Source of the DNA: JAVVFH01 sp032250585
Lineage (GTDB): Bacteria > Pseudomonadota > Gammaproteobacteria > Xanthomonadales > SZUA-36
Length of the DNA: 11,874 nucleotides
Direction of reading: 5' to 3'
Assembly: GCA_032250585.1 (NCBI GenBank)
Contig: JAVVFH010000097.1
Span: 1 to 11,874, forward strand
In this document: piece by piece, positions 1 to 7,083 of the stretch
Layout of the letters: each line of letters starts with the position of its first letter
How positions within the stretch are numbered: position 1 is the stretch's first letter
Notes under the pieces: generated by a model
Database searches by the model: none
What the model was told of the DNA's origin: nothing
Seen by the model: the letters and a program-made list of their open reading frames with translations, nothing else
Translations under genes and position numbers: made by a program

Positions 1-73
1 ATGCCCGGAGTAATCCCGACCGAACGCCACGCAGCGGCTGCAGGGTCGGCAGAATGGAGCAAGTCCAGGTTAC

Positions 74-237
74 GGAGAGGTGCCGGAGTGGTCGAACGGG
101 CTCGCCTGGAAAGTGAGTGTGCGGTGTTGAGCCGCACCGAGGGTTCGACAAATTCGTCGGGAACGAATTTGGTCGCACGAAGTGCGCCCGCAGGGCCGAA
201 CACAGGATGTGTTCGGACAATCCCTCCCTCTCCGCCA
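74..237 (+). tRNA. tRNA-Ser(GGA) gene interrupted in its T-loop
   Basis: A serine tRNA can be folded by eye. The acceptor strands are GGAGAGG (74-80) and CCTCTCC (227-233), followed by G234 and an encoded CCA (235-237). The anticodon loop CTGGAAA is at 106-112 with anticodon GGA at 108-110. The long class II variable arm pairs 119-124 with 132-137. The T-stem GAGGG (139-143) pairs with CCCTC (222-226). The T-loop starts TTCGA (144-148) but is interrupted by 71 extra bases before closing with AT (220-221). Removing 149-219 leaves 93 nt, a normal tRNA-Ser length with a standard TTCGAAT loop. All other arms look intact, so this is either a functional gene with a tolerated or processed insert, or a recently inactivated copy. 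Anticodon identity is secure; function is not. Confidence 0.9.
149..219 (+). repeat. Three-hairpin palindromic insert inside the tRNA T-loop
   Basis: The insert is made of three perfect stem-loops in a row. CAAATTCGT (149-157) pairs with ACGAATTTG (163-171) around a 5-nt loop. CGCAC (174-178) pairs with GTGCG (182-186) around GAA. CCGAACACA (196-204) pairs with TGTGTTCGG (208-216) around GGA. GTTCGACAA (143-151) and GTTCGGACAA (211-220) form an imperfect direct repeat across the insertion. The structure resembles REP/BIME or palindromic mobile elements. I do not recognise a named family. It is far too short for a self-splicing intron. Confidence 0.8.
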
Positions 238-445
238 TTTTGCTTTTAAAACCAGTTGTGTAGTGATTGAAAAAAGCGCTCGGTCCGGTCTATTGCCGAA
301 AGAGAAATCAAACCCGAAATCAGCGACTGACTACATCGCGCCGACTGCGAACATTGCCACTTTTGGCCACTCGCCAAACACGATCTTGGACATGATTTTT
401 GGGCCAAACCAGGTCGACGATGATCGATCTTGCCACCCCACGTAC

Positions 446-3043
446 TCAGCGTTGCAGTCCATCCAGAATCTGTCGCAGTTCATCCTCCGTCAAATTCAGT
501 GTTCGGACGTATGCCAAGGCGGCCGCGTGATCCCGCATCGAAAGGTTCATGATGCCCGCCCGTAGCGCTTTGAATGCGGCCTGTTCATCGGAGATCAGCC
601 GAAGCAGGTCTTCCGCCTCTGTCGATCTTGGGTCGTTCATCGACTGGGCTTGGTAAAGTTGGCTGATTGCCGTATCGCGCTTCCGGACGTCGGCCAAACC
701 GAGCGCCCAACGCTTCGCTCCCGTGTAGTCCGCACTGGACCATGAGTTCATAAGCGACTGGATGGCGTGGGTGTTATCACCGTCGGGGTACTGCGTCAAC
801 ACCCATTCCGCAGCGGCAAGAGGATCCTTTTGTGCCCAGGTGCGGACCACGGCGTCAACGGCCGACAGGGTCCGCGGCGAAGGCTCGAGCCGGGAAAGCG
901 ATTCGAGCGCCGCGTGTGGATTCTGCCGCGCCAGGCGGTACGCGACTTGTGTCTGCCAGGTGGCGTACATCGGGTGATCGGCAAATTGCCGAAGCCAGGC
1001 CTCAGCGCCGGTGGGATCCTGTTTCGAGTACTCGTTGAACACATTGGAAACCCAGTTCTCCTGAGCCTCGTGGGGCAGGCTTTCCAGTGGGATTCCGAGC
1101 ACGAACTGCAGGTCCGCCTGGGCCAGCTTGGTGACCAGTCCCGGATAGACAAACGCCTGGATTGCGGGTGGCTGGGTCGTGGTCCATTCAAATGCGGATA
1201 GCGGGTCCGATTCAGCCAACTGCATGACGGCACGTTGCGCGACATTGGCCCGCAGGGACTCCACCGGCAGCTGCTCGACGAACGCGATGGCCATCTCGGG
1301 ACGCGCATCGGCGATGGTTTCCAGTACGGACCTGACCCCACGCTCGGTGTCCGGGTTCGCCGGCACCTCGGCCAGGATCGCCAGAGCCTCTGCGGGTCGG
1401 TCTGCCGCCATTGGCTGCAGCGCGCGCGACCACAGCACATGGCCGCCGAGGCCATCGAGCTGCTCCGCCCACCGCAGGGCGCCCGGCTCGTCCTTGCGCA
1501 GATAAACCTCGAGTATCGCAACGGCCACGGCAGGGTATTCACCCAGATCCTGTTCCCGGGCAAAGTGATTCGCCGCCGCGAGAACATCCATCTCGGCCCA
1601 GCCGCGATAGGCCGACTCCAGGGCCATCTTCTTCCGGTCGATCGAATAGAAGTCCTCGGCCCGTTTTACCGCGCCTGCCCCTTCGGTCTCGCCCAGGGCC
1701 CGCATCGCCTGACCGAGAATGGCTCGCTGGTCCCGCGTGTTGGGAAACGAGTCCAGACGCTCCAGCATTTCCAGCGGACGGATCGCCGCCGCATTGGTCA
1801 GAGCCATGGCGTGGAACGCGTTGCGTTCCTGGCCCGGCGGCAGCCTGTCGACATACTCGATGGCCTGGAACGGATCGGTATCGGCCCAGAGGGACAAAGC
1901 CTCCCGCATCATGTGGAAACGCGGCGTCTCGCTTTGTTGCTCGAGAGCGGCATTCCAGATTTTCACCGGGTCCTTGGCCGCCTGCGCCTGTGCCTCGCGC
2001 CCCTGCACGTCGTATAGGCCGGCCAGGGGCGTCGTGCGCAATGCGTGACCCGGGTCGATCCCGTAGCGCTCGAACACACGCGCGCCGGCGAAGCGTGTTT
2101 GCTCATACCGGGCCAGCGCTTCAGCGGCTGATCGGGTATCGGAGAAGTTGGCTGCAGCGCGCTGCGCCAGGGCTTCGAGTTCCGCCGGCGAACGGCCCGC
2201 ATCCAGTCCCCTCGCCCACTGGGTGTAAAGCGCGTTGGCGAGTATTTTGCGGACCGCCTGGTTGTCCAGGCCGGCCAGCGCTTTCTCGGCATTGACCGCG
2301 GCGGCGTTTTCGTCGCCGAGGGAATAGAGCTGAAATGCGGCGTAATTGGCCCGCCTGCGAGCGGAATCGGGCTCCAACTCCAGGCCTTTCAGGTACCATC
2401 GATTGGCTTCGGCGTAGTCCCGCCGGGCTTCGTAGTAGCGGGTCGCCTCCCTGAGTGCCGTGCTCCGTATCCCCTGGTCCGCCGTCCCCTTGGCGAGCAC
2501 GTTCAGGTAGCGCGAATGTGCCTCGTCCTTGCGTCCCTGTTTGACCAGGAGATCGGCCCAGTTCATATCCAGCCACGGGGAACCGCTGCCGATCGCTTCG
2601 GCCCGGGTCAGGGCGTCTTGCGCCGCCGAAAGCCGTCCATCCAGAGTATAGACATGCCCCAACAGCGAATAGGCATCGGCGTATTCCGGTTCGATGGAGA
2701 GCGCATTTCTGATCGTTTGTTCCGCCAGGTCCAGAGTGCCTTCCCTGAACCTGGAGTCACCCAGGTAGCCGGACTTGATGATCTGGCGCGCCTGCTCGAA
2801 ATGCGCGGGCGCAAAGTCGGGATCGGCCTGCAGGATGCCGTCCAGGAGCGTCTCGGCATTATCGAGCCGATCGGATCGGCCGCCTGCCCCATCGATCAAC
2901 TGCTGGGCCTGGAGGTATTGGGCATAGAGTGTGGCGCTCCGTTGCCGGTACTTGGCATCGATGGGCGAATCCCAGTTTGCAGCAAACAGCGATGTCGCCA
3001 GAAAGCTCTGAATGAGCACGAAAAGCGCGACTCGAAATTTCAT
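446..3043 (-). CDS. Exported TPR and helical-repeat protein, function unknown
   Basis: This is an 865-residue protein. The chosen ATG (3041-3043) is preceded by GGAG at a usable distance and begins a clear Sec signal peptide: MKFR, a hydrophobic stretch, then SLFA-A near residue 21. An in-frame start further upstream would bury this signal and overlap the preceding gene. Residues about 60-280 contain TPR-like units, for example around ADPDFAPAHFEQA, EPEYADAYSLLGHVY and YLKGLELEPDSA. The rest is a long array of degenerate helical units carrying a recurring D-P-x-(A/G)-A-x-x-W pattern (SDPLSAFEWT, QDPTGAEAWL, KDPLAAAEWV, SADYTGAKRWA). No catalytic domain is visible. It follows the radical SAM gene on the same strand after 110 bp and is probably co-transcribed. 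A periplasmic scaffolding or binding role is inference from the repeats and signal peptide. Confidence 0.85.
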   Translation of the reverse strand: MKFRVALFVLIQSFLATSLFAANWDSPIDAKYRQRSATLYAQYLQAQQLIDGAGGRSDRLDNAETLLDGILQADPDFAPAHFEQARQIIKSGYLGDSRFREGTLDLAEQTIRNALSIEPEYADAYSLLGHVYTLDGRLSAAQDALTRAEAIGSGSPWLDMNWADLLVKQGRKDEAHSRYLNVLAKGTADQGIRSTALREATRYYEARRDYAEANRWYLKGLELEPDSARRRANYAAFQLYSLGDENAAAVNAEKALAGLDNQAVRKILANALYTQWARGLDAGRSPAELEALAQRAAANFSDTRSAAEALARYEQTRFAGARVFERYGIDPGHALRTTPLAGLYDVQGREAQAQAAKDPVKIWNAALEQQSETPRFHMMREALSLWADTDPFQAIEYVDRLPPGQERNAFHAMALTNAAAIRPLEMLERLDSFPNTRDQRAILGQAMRALGETEGAGAVKRAEDFYSIDRKKMALESAYRGWAEMDVLAAANHFAREQDLGEYPAVAVAILEVYLRKDEPGALRWAEQLDGLGGHVLWSRALQPMAADRPAEALAILAEVPANPDTERGVRSVLETIADARPEMAIAFVEQLPVESLRANVAQRAVMQLAESDPLSAFEWTTTQPPAIQAFVYPGLVTKLAQADLQFVLGIPLESLPHEAQENWVSNVFNEYSKQDPTGAEAWLRQFADHPMYATWQTQVAYRLARQNPHAALESLSRLEPSPRTLSAVDAVVRTWAQKDPLAAAEWVLTQYPDGDNTHAIQSLMNSWSSADYTGAKRWALGLADVRKRDTAISQLYQAQSMNDPRSTEAEDLLRLISDEQAAFKALRAGIMNLSMRDHAAALAYVRTLNLTEDELRQILDGLQR

Positions 3044-3153
3044 CCTGGAACTCCGTTTTTGCGGGTAACCGTCGGAACTCGACGTTTGCAGGTCCGGAAG
3101 CTGCCCGTTCGATGGCGGCATGCCGAAAATCAACCCGGCGCGGTCCGCGCCGA

Positions 3154-5085
3154 TCAGCAAGGTCCGGAACCCGCAATCAGGCGAATGCGCGAGGTATCGA
3201 CGGGGATCTGGCTGCGCAGGTTTTCATCGAGATACACCTGAACCTGCTCGCTGTAGCCACCGAGGCGATCCAGCATCGCCGCCACGAACGCACGTTGATG
3301 TTCGCCGACCTCCTCGATCCGCAGAGTCAGGGACACCGCGGGTTGGCGCAGCATGCGGCCGAACCGGCGCCCGGCGAGGCGGAAGAAGCGGTCGTCGATG
3401 CGCCCCTTCAGAGTTACCAACAGGTTGGGCGCTTCATCCACCCGCCGCAGTACGACGCTGATATCGCCTCGCTCGAAGGCGCCGACGAAGCGGGCCCGCA
3501 GGCGCGCGACGGCCGCGCTGGCGGTGCGCCAGGCTCGTGGCGGAGCGGCGGCAAAGTGACGTTCTGCATATTCGCGCATGCTCAGGCCGCGCACCCAATC
3601 GGTCAGCACCAACGGCCAGGCGCGCGGTGGGCACCACAATGTGGTCAGGAATCGCCCCCAGCGGCCGGGGCCACCGGGAACGATGCCGTGCACCAGCGTC
3701 CGCCACAACATTCGCAACTGTGCCGCAGCCGGTTGCCGTGGGCCATGGGAGACCGGACGGCGCAGATAGCGCGTCTTGTTGATGATGCGCCGGGCGATGC
3801 CCCGGTCCGAAAACAGACGCCGGTAGAGTGCCTTGTAGCCGCTGACCATGGCTTCATAACTCATGCCGGCCGGGATCACGTTGGTTTGGGCGCGGGTGTT
3901 GTCGCCGGGCATCATGTCCAGATGCAGGCGGTTCTCAAGCGCGAGGCGCTCGTAGAGCGGCGTGCGCGGCATGGCGGTCAACAGTCCCACCATCGCCACC
4001 TGGATGCCCGCATCGACGATGAAGCGGTACTGCTGGTCGAAAGCCTCGACCGTATCCTTGTCGAAGCCGACGATGAATCCGGAAAACACATCGATGCCGT
4101 GGGCGTAAATGGTGCGTACGACCTGGAGCAGATCGGTTCGGGTGTTCTGCACCTTGCCCACCGCCTTCAGGCTTTCGACATCCGGCGTCTCGATGCCCAG
4201 GAACACCCAGGCAAAACCGGCTTCGCGAAACAATCCCAGCAGTTCGCTGTCCTCGGCCAGATTGAGCGACGCCTCGGTGCCGAATTCGAACGGGTAGCCA
4301 TGGCGCCGCTGGTAGTCGACCAGGTAACGCAACAACTGCTTGGCCAATTTCTTGTTGCCGATGAGGTTGTCATCGACAAAAAACGCGCTGGTGGCGCCCT
4401 GCGCTCTGAGCGCATCCAGTTCGCGGCCGATCTGCTGCGGTGTCTTGGTGTGCGGCTTGCGGCCGAACATCACGATGATGTCGCAGAAATCGCACTGGTA
4501 GGGGCAGCCGCGCGAGAACTGCAGACTCGCGGTGCCGTAGCGCTGCATGTCGAGCAGGTCGAAGCGGGGCGTGGGGACGCTGGAAAGGTCGACGGCGCCT
4601 TGCTCGACATACAGGGAACCGGCATGTCCGGCCTCGAAATCGGCGCAAAATTGCGGCCAGATGCATTCGGCTTCGCCGGCGATGACGCAGTCCGCATGCG
4701 CTGCCAATCGTTCCGGGCACAGCGAGGCAAAACTGCCGCCCGCGACCGTGAAGTAGCCCTGTTGGCGATACTGGGCCAGCAACTCGAGCTGCCGCTGGTG
4801 CTGCACCCCCATGCCGCAAATGCCGACGATGTCGGCATCGGGCCGGTCGGGCAGGGTCTCGATGGCCTCATCGACGATCTGCACTGTCCAGTGCGCCGGA
4901 CTCAACGCGGCCAGCGTCGCCAACCCCAGCGGCGGATTCGGCGCACGCTGGTGCACCATGATGCGGTCCATGGCCCAGCGAAAACTCCAGAAACTGTCCG
5001 GCGAACGGGGATTGATCAGCAGCCGGCGAACCGGCTGCGGTGATCCTGCAACCGCCGAAAGTGATGGTGAACCGGATGCGATCAT
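3154..5085 (-). CDS. B12-binding-type radical SAM protein, DUF4070 class
   Basis: This is a 643-residue protein. The N-terminal region (about 20-175) resembles the cobalamin-binding Rossmann domain of this class, with NPRSPDSFWSFRWAM near residue 25, PPLGL at 51-55 and VAGGSF near 115; no DxHxxG cobalamin ligand motif is visible. The radical SAM core carries C-x3-C-x2-C as SRGCPYQCDFC, cysteines 194, 198 and 201, which bind the 4Fe-4S cluster that cleaves SAM. Further hallmarks are FFVDDN, TEASLNLAED and FLGIETPD. The region around GDNTRAQTNVIPAGM starts the DUF4070 segment. Relatives include the hopanoid methylase HpnP and bacteriochlorophyll methylases, but also many uncharacterised enzymes, so the substrate is not assignable. 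The last ~200 residues are extra and include a possible small alpha/beta domain (about 565-640). The ATG at 5083-5085 overlaps the stop of a small ORF; its own ribosome site is weak. Confidence 0.88.
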   Translation of the reverse strand: MIASGSPSLSAVAGSPQPVRRLLINPRSPDSFWSFRWAMDRIMVHQRAPNPPLGLATLAALSPAHWTVQIVDEAIETLPDRPDADIVGICGMGVQHQRQLELLAQYRQQGYFTVAGGSFASLCPERLAAHADCVIAGEAECIWPQFCADFEAGHAGSLYVEQGAVDLSSVPTPRFDLLDMQRYGTASLQFSRGCPYQCDFCDIIVMFGRKPHTKTPQQIGRELDALRAQGATSAFFVDDNLIGNKKLAKQLLRYLVDYQRRHGYPFEFGTEASLNLAEDSELLGLFREAGFAWVFLGIETPDVESLKAVGKVQNTRTDLLQVVRTIYAHGIDVFSGFIVGFDKDTVEAFDQQYRFIVDAGIQVAMVGLLTAMPRTPLYERLALENRLHLDMMPGDNTRAQTNVIPAGMSYEAMVSGYKALYRRLFSDRGIARRIINKTRYLRRPVSHGPRQPAAAQLRMLWRTLVHGIVPGGPGRWGRFLTTLWCPPRAWPLVLTDWVRGLSMREYAERHFAAAPPRAWRTASAAVARLRARFVGAFERGDISVVLRRVDEAPNLLVTLKGRIDDRFFRLAGRRFGRMLRQPAVSLTLRIEEVGEHQRAFVAAMLDRLGGYSEQVQVYLDENLRSQIPVDTSRIRLIAGSGPC

Positions 5086-5162
5086 GGCCGCCGCCCTGCG
5101 CCGAAATGGCCAAAAAGGTCGTACAGGACTGGTCTGGCTCCGGGTGAACCGATGCGCTTCAT
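5082..5162 (-). CDS. Small ORF (26 aa) translationally coupled to radical SAM gene
   Basis: The ATG (5160-5162) has a strong Shine-Dalgarno, AAGGAG, five bases upstream. The ORF runs 26 codons, beginning MKRIGSPGARPVLYDLFGHF, and its TGA overlaps the radical SAM ATG as ATGA. The radical SAM start has only a weak ribosome site of its own, so ribosomes could reach it by reinitiation from this ORF. The peptide is Gly/Arg-rich, with an aromatic core (Tyr, Phe, Phe), and matches no family I know. It could be a coupling leader, a small peptide substrate or partner of the radical SAM enzyme, or non-coding chance. The seen facts are the Shine-Dalgarno and the overlap; a role is inference. Confidence 0.5.
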   Translation of the reverse strand: MKRIGSPGARPVLYDLFGHFGAGRRP

Positions 5163-5220
5163 TCGGGCTCCTTGGCAGCTGCCACCGCGAGCCGCGGTTT
5201 CACGCCATAGTATGCCTCCA

Positions 5221-5267
5221 AAAAGGGGGTCGGATACAGTTTACGTAAATTGTATCCGACCCCTTTT
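5221..5267. repeat. Near-perfect palindrome of REP/MITE type
   Basis: The left half (AAAAGGGGG, then TCGGATACAGTTTACG) and the right half (CGTAAATTGTATCC, then GACCCCTTTT) are inverted copies centred between 5244 and 5245. They differ only by one extra G and one G/A change. Each arm is about 23-24 bp, and A-runs and T-runs at the ends make it look like a bidirectional terminator as well. It lies between the radical SAM unit and the GH94 remnant. Similar A4G4TCGGATAC palindromes are known from memory as dispersed repeats associated with REP-type transposases; none is present in this window. Confidence 0.8.
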
Positions 5268-5309
5268 CTTGAAACTCGCAGGAAGCGTGTTAAGACTCAG
5301 TGGGAAAAG

Positions 5310-6098
5310 TCACGATGCTGATTCACGGGAAGCGCTCCCTTGTCTCAGGCGCACGCGCACGTTTCGGGTCGAACCGTCCTGCGGAAACCCAACCTGCGCG
5401 GCTTCGACCAGGGTACCGTCGACGGTGATTTCCGCAAGGCCCCAGCCCAGGTGTTCGGGGTCCTCGATGGCGATCGCCAGATTGCCGCGTGGCCCGGCAA
5501 TTTCGACCTGCGCGGCGCCCCATGCCTTCGGCAGGCACGGCTCGATGCGCAAAGCGCCATTCTGGAGGCGCAATCCGAGAATGCCCTCCACACCGAGGCG
5601 CCAGGTCCAGGCAGCGGCGCCCGTGTACCACGTCCAACCGGCGCGGCCGACGTGCGGCGCAACGCTCGCGATGTCGGCGGCGAGCACGTAAGGCTCTGCG
5701 CGATAGCGTTCCAGGTCGGTGCGGGACCCGCAGTGCCGGATCGGAGTCAGCAGATCGAATACGCGCCATGCCCCGTCACCGTCACCCAGAGCCGCCAGCG
5801 CGTGGCCACTCCACGCCACCGCGTGGGTGTATTGCCCGCCGTTTTCCCGGACTCCGGGCGGGCAGGCCTTGATGTAGCCGGGATCCCGGAGGGTATGTTG
5901 AAACGGTGGCCAGAGGAGGCGAATGAGCCGCTCGTCTGCAAGCACGAGATCGTGCTCTGACGCGGCGAGCGCGTCGCGCGCGCGATCCGGGTCTCCCGCA
6001 CCTGACAGCACCGACCAGGATTGAGCGATTGAGTCGATCCGGCACTCATCGCTCCGGGCGGAACCCCAGGGCTGCCCTTCGTCGAATCTGGCAACATG
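5310..6098 (-). pseudogene. 3' remnant of GH94 cyclic beta-glucan synthase/phosphorylase-like gene
   Basis: The reading frame is open from a stop at 6108-6110 to TGA at 5310. It contains a run of GH94 signatures: SDECRIDSIAQSW (encoded about 6012-6050), CPPGVRENGGQYTHA, RYRAEPYVLAADI, SVAPHVGRAGWTWYTG and GVEGILGLRL. These belong to the C-terminal part of the glycan phosphorylase-type domain found in cellobiose phosphorylases and at the end of NdvB/ChvB cyclic beta-1,2-glucan synthases. Homology begins at about HVARFDEG, just inside the frame, so everything upstream is missing, including the catalytic-acid motif (DWNDGM type) and any glycosyltransferase domain. A GTG at 6009-6011 could start translation but would split the conserved block. 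It is a truncated, presumably inactive remnant; its 5' break coincides with the start of the ICE fragment on the other strand. Confidence 0.82.
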
Positions 6099-6102
6099 TA
6101 GT

Positions 6103-6608
6103 TTGTTCTACTTATCCGCTCACAGCCGACAGATGCTGGTGAACGAGTTGCAGTTCCTCGGCGCAGACTTTCACCGCAGCTGGTTGACGCCGCATCCCAT
6201 GCAATTCGCCAGTGATTTGTCGGACCGGTTTTACCATATCGCCTTTGAGTGGACCGGTTTTATCGGCCGGTTGCTGACTATGTCCTGGCGGGTATGCAAA
6301 TCACGCAGGTTTTTGCGGTACGTCTCGCCATCCTGACGCTGGCGACGCCGGTATTTGGACTGTTCACCCTGGTGGCACTGGTTGATGGCCTGGTGCGACG
6401 GGACCTGCGGCGTTGGGGCGGCGGCAGGGAAAGCTCTTTCGTCTACCACTACGCCAAGAAAGCCGCCATACCGCTGATCATCATGGCCTGGGTGCTGTAC
6501 CTGGCGCTGCCGTTCAGCTTGCATCCGTCCTGGATCATCTTGCCGTTCGCTCTGGCCTTCGCCTTTGCTGTGACCATCACGGCCAGTACCTTCAAAAAGT
6601 ATCTCTGA
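6103..6608 (+). pseudogene. Broken ICE membrane protein gene (PFL_4697/DUF4400 type)
   Basis: Two reading frames together give a degraded copy of the membrane protein found in the conjugation module of PFL/SPI-7-like integrating conjugative elements. The first frame carries an N-terminal-type block HSRQMLVNELQFLGADF (from 6121) up to GFIGRLL (about 6270). The family sequence then resumes in another frame at VADYVLAGMQITQVFAVRL and runs to ITASTFKKYL, stop at 6606-6608. Conserved LVDGLVRRDLRRWGGGRESS is intact, with hydrophobic segments either side (LAILTLATPVFGLFTLVALV; IPLIIMAWVLYLALPF). The frame change near 6262-6275, probably with a deletion, and loss of the start show it is a pseudogene. 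A GTG at 6249 could express only the C-terminal 119 residues. It marks this area as the residue of an integrated element. Confidence 0.8.
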
Positions 6609-6668
6609 TACAGTTGACTGTACCATTACAGTTTGCTAGGCTGCATTTAAGCGCTGTAACAATACAGT
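6609..6668 (+). promoter_or_regulatory. Promoter/operator of the toxin-antitoxin operon
   Basis: Five copies of the hexamer TACAGT or its complement crowd this short region: TACAGT 6609-6614, ACTGTA 6617-6622, TACAGT 6627-6632, CTGTA 6654-6658 and TACAGT 6663-6668. The first two form the palindrome TACAGTTGACTGTA. A candidate -35 TTGACT (6614-6619) and weak -10 TAGGCT (6637-6642) with 17-bp spacing fall among them. This is the layout expected for autorepression by the antitoxin's helix-turn-helix. The repeats are seen; the binding and promoter are inferred. Confidence 0.65.
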
Positions 6669-6681
6669 ATTGGAGGTAAAC

Positions 6682-7083
6682 ATGATCGCTCAAGCCGAGC
6701 AACTGCTGCAACGTGGTTCCAGTGTAACCAGTTCATTGCTGCCGGCGATTTTCGCTATTTTCAGCCGGTGGCGCCTGACCGGCGCCCAGCAGATGACCCT
6801 GTTGGGGCTCAGCAACGAGAAGACGCTCTATAACTGGAAGAGCCAGCCCGAAAAGGCCAAGTTAACCAGGGACCTGCTGGAACGGGCCAGCTATATCCTG
6901 GGGATCTACAAATCCCTGCAAATCCTGTTGCCCGATCAGGCGCTTGCCGATCAGTGGCTGGCTACCCCCAACGACAACCCGTTGTTCAATGGCACGGCGC
7001 CGCTGGACCGGTTGCTGGCTGGACAGGTGGTCGATCTGGCCGTGGTCAGGAATTTCCTCGATGCGGAGCGGGGTGGCTGGTGA
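6682..7083 (+). CDS. Xre/MbcA/ParS-type antitoxin of a RES system
   Basis: This is a 133-residue protein with a strong GGAGG (6672-6676) before ATG 6682. The N-terminal half (about 25-75) fits the Xre-like helix-turn-helix region of this family, including LLGLSNEKTLYNWKSQPEKA. The C-terminal part (about 85-133) fits the MbcA/ParS toxin-binding domain (DUF2384): QWLATPNDNPLFNG, then PLDRLLAGQVVDLAVVRNFLD. In known pairs this domain plugs the RES toxin active site, and the HTH represses the operon. Its TGA overlaps the GTG start of the toxin gene, giving translational coupling. The palindromic TACAGT sites upstream fit autoregulation. Function follows from family and context. Confidence 0.88.
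   Translation: MIAQAEQLLQRGSSVTSSLLPAIFAIFSRWRLTGAQQMTLLGLSNEKTLYNWKSQPEKAKLTRDLLERASYILGIYKSLQILLPDQALADQWLATPNDNPLFNGTAPLDRLLAGQVVDLAVVRNFLDAERGGW

Noticed and set aside
149..219. Self-splicing intron in the tRNA
   Set aside because: At 71 bases it lacks room for a group I or II core, and the site is the T-loop rather than the anticodon arm; hairpins alone explain the sequence.
318..380. A 20-codon minus-strand ORF (starting MSKIVFGEW) in the gap after the TPR gene
   Set aside because: It has no ribosome site and no recognisable similarity; I see nothing else supportable in 238-445.
3044..3160. Longer N-terminus for the TPR protein
   Set aside because: It would overlap the radical SAM stop and hide a clear signal peptide; the internal ATG has a proper ribosome site.
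3112..5043. A 643-codon open frame on the plus strand opposite the radical SAM gene
   Set aside because: It is a by-product of GC-rich codon use in the real minus-strand gene; its translation shows no family motif, whereas the minus strand has the CxxxCxxC and other radical SAM signatures.
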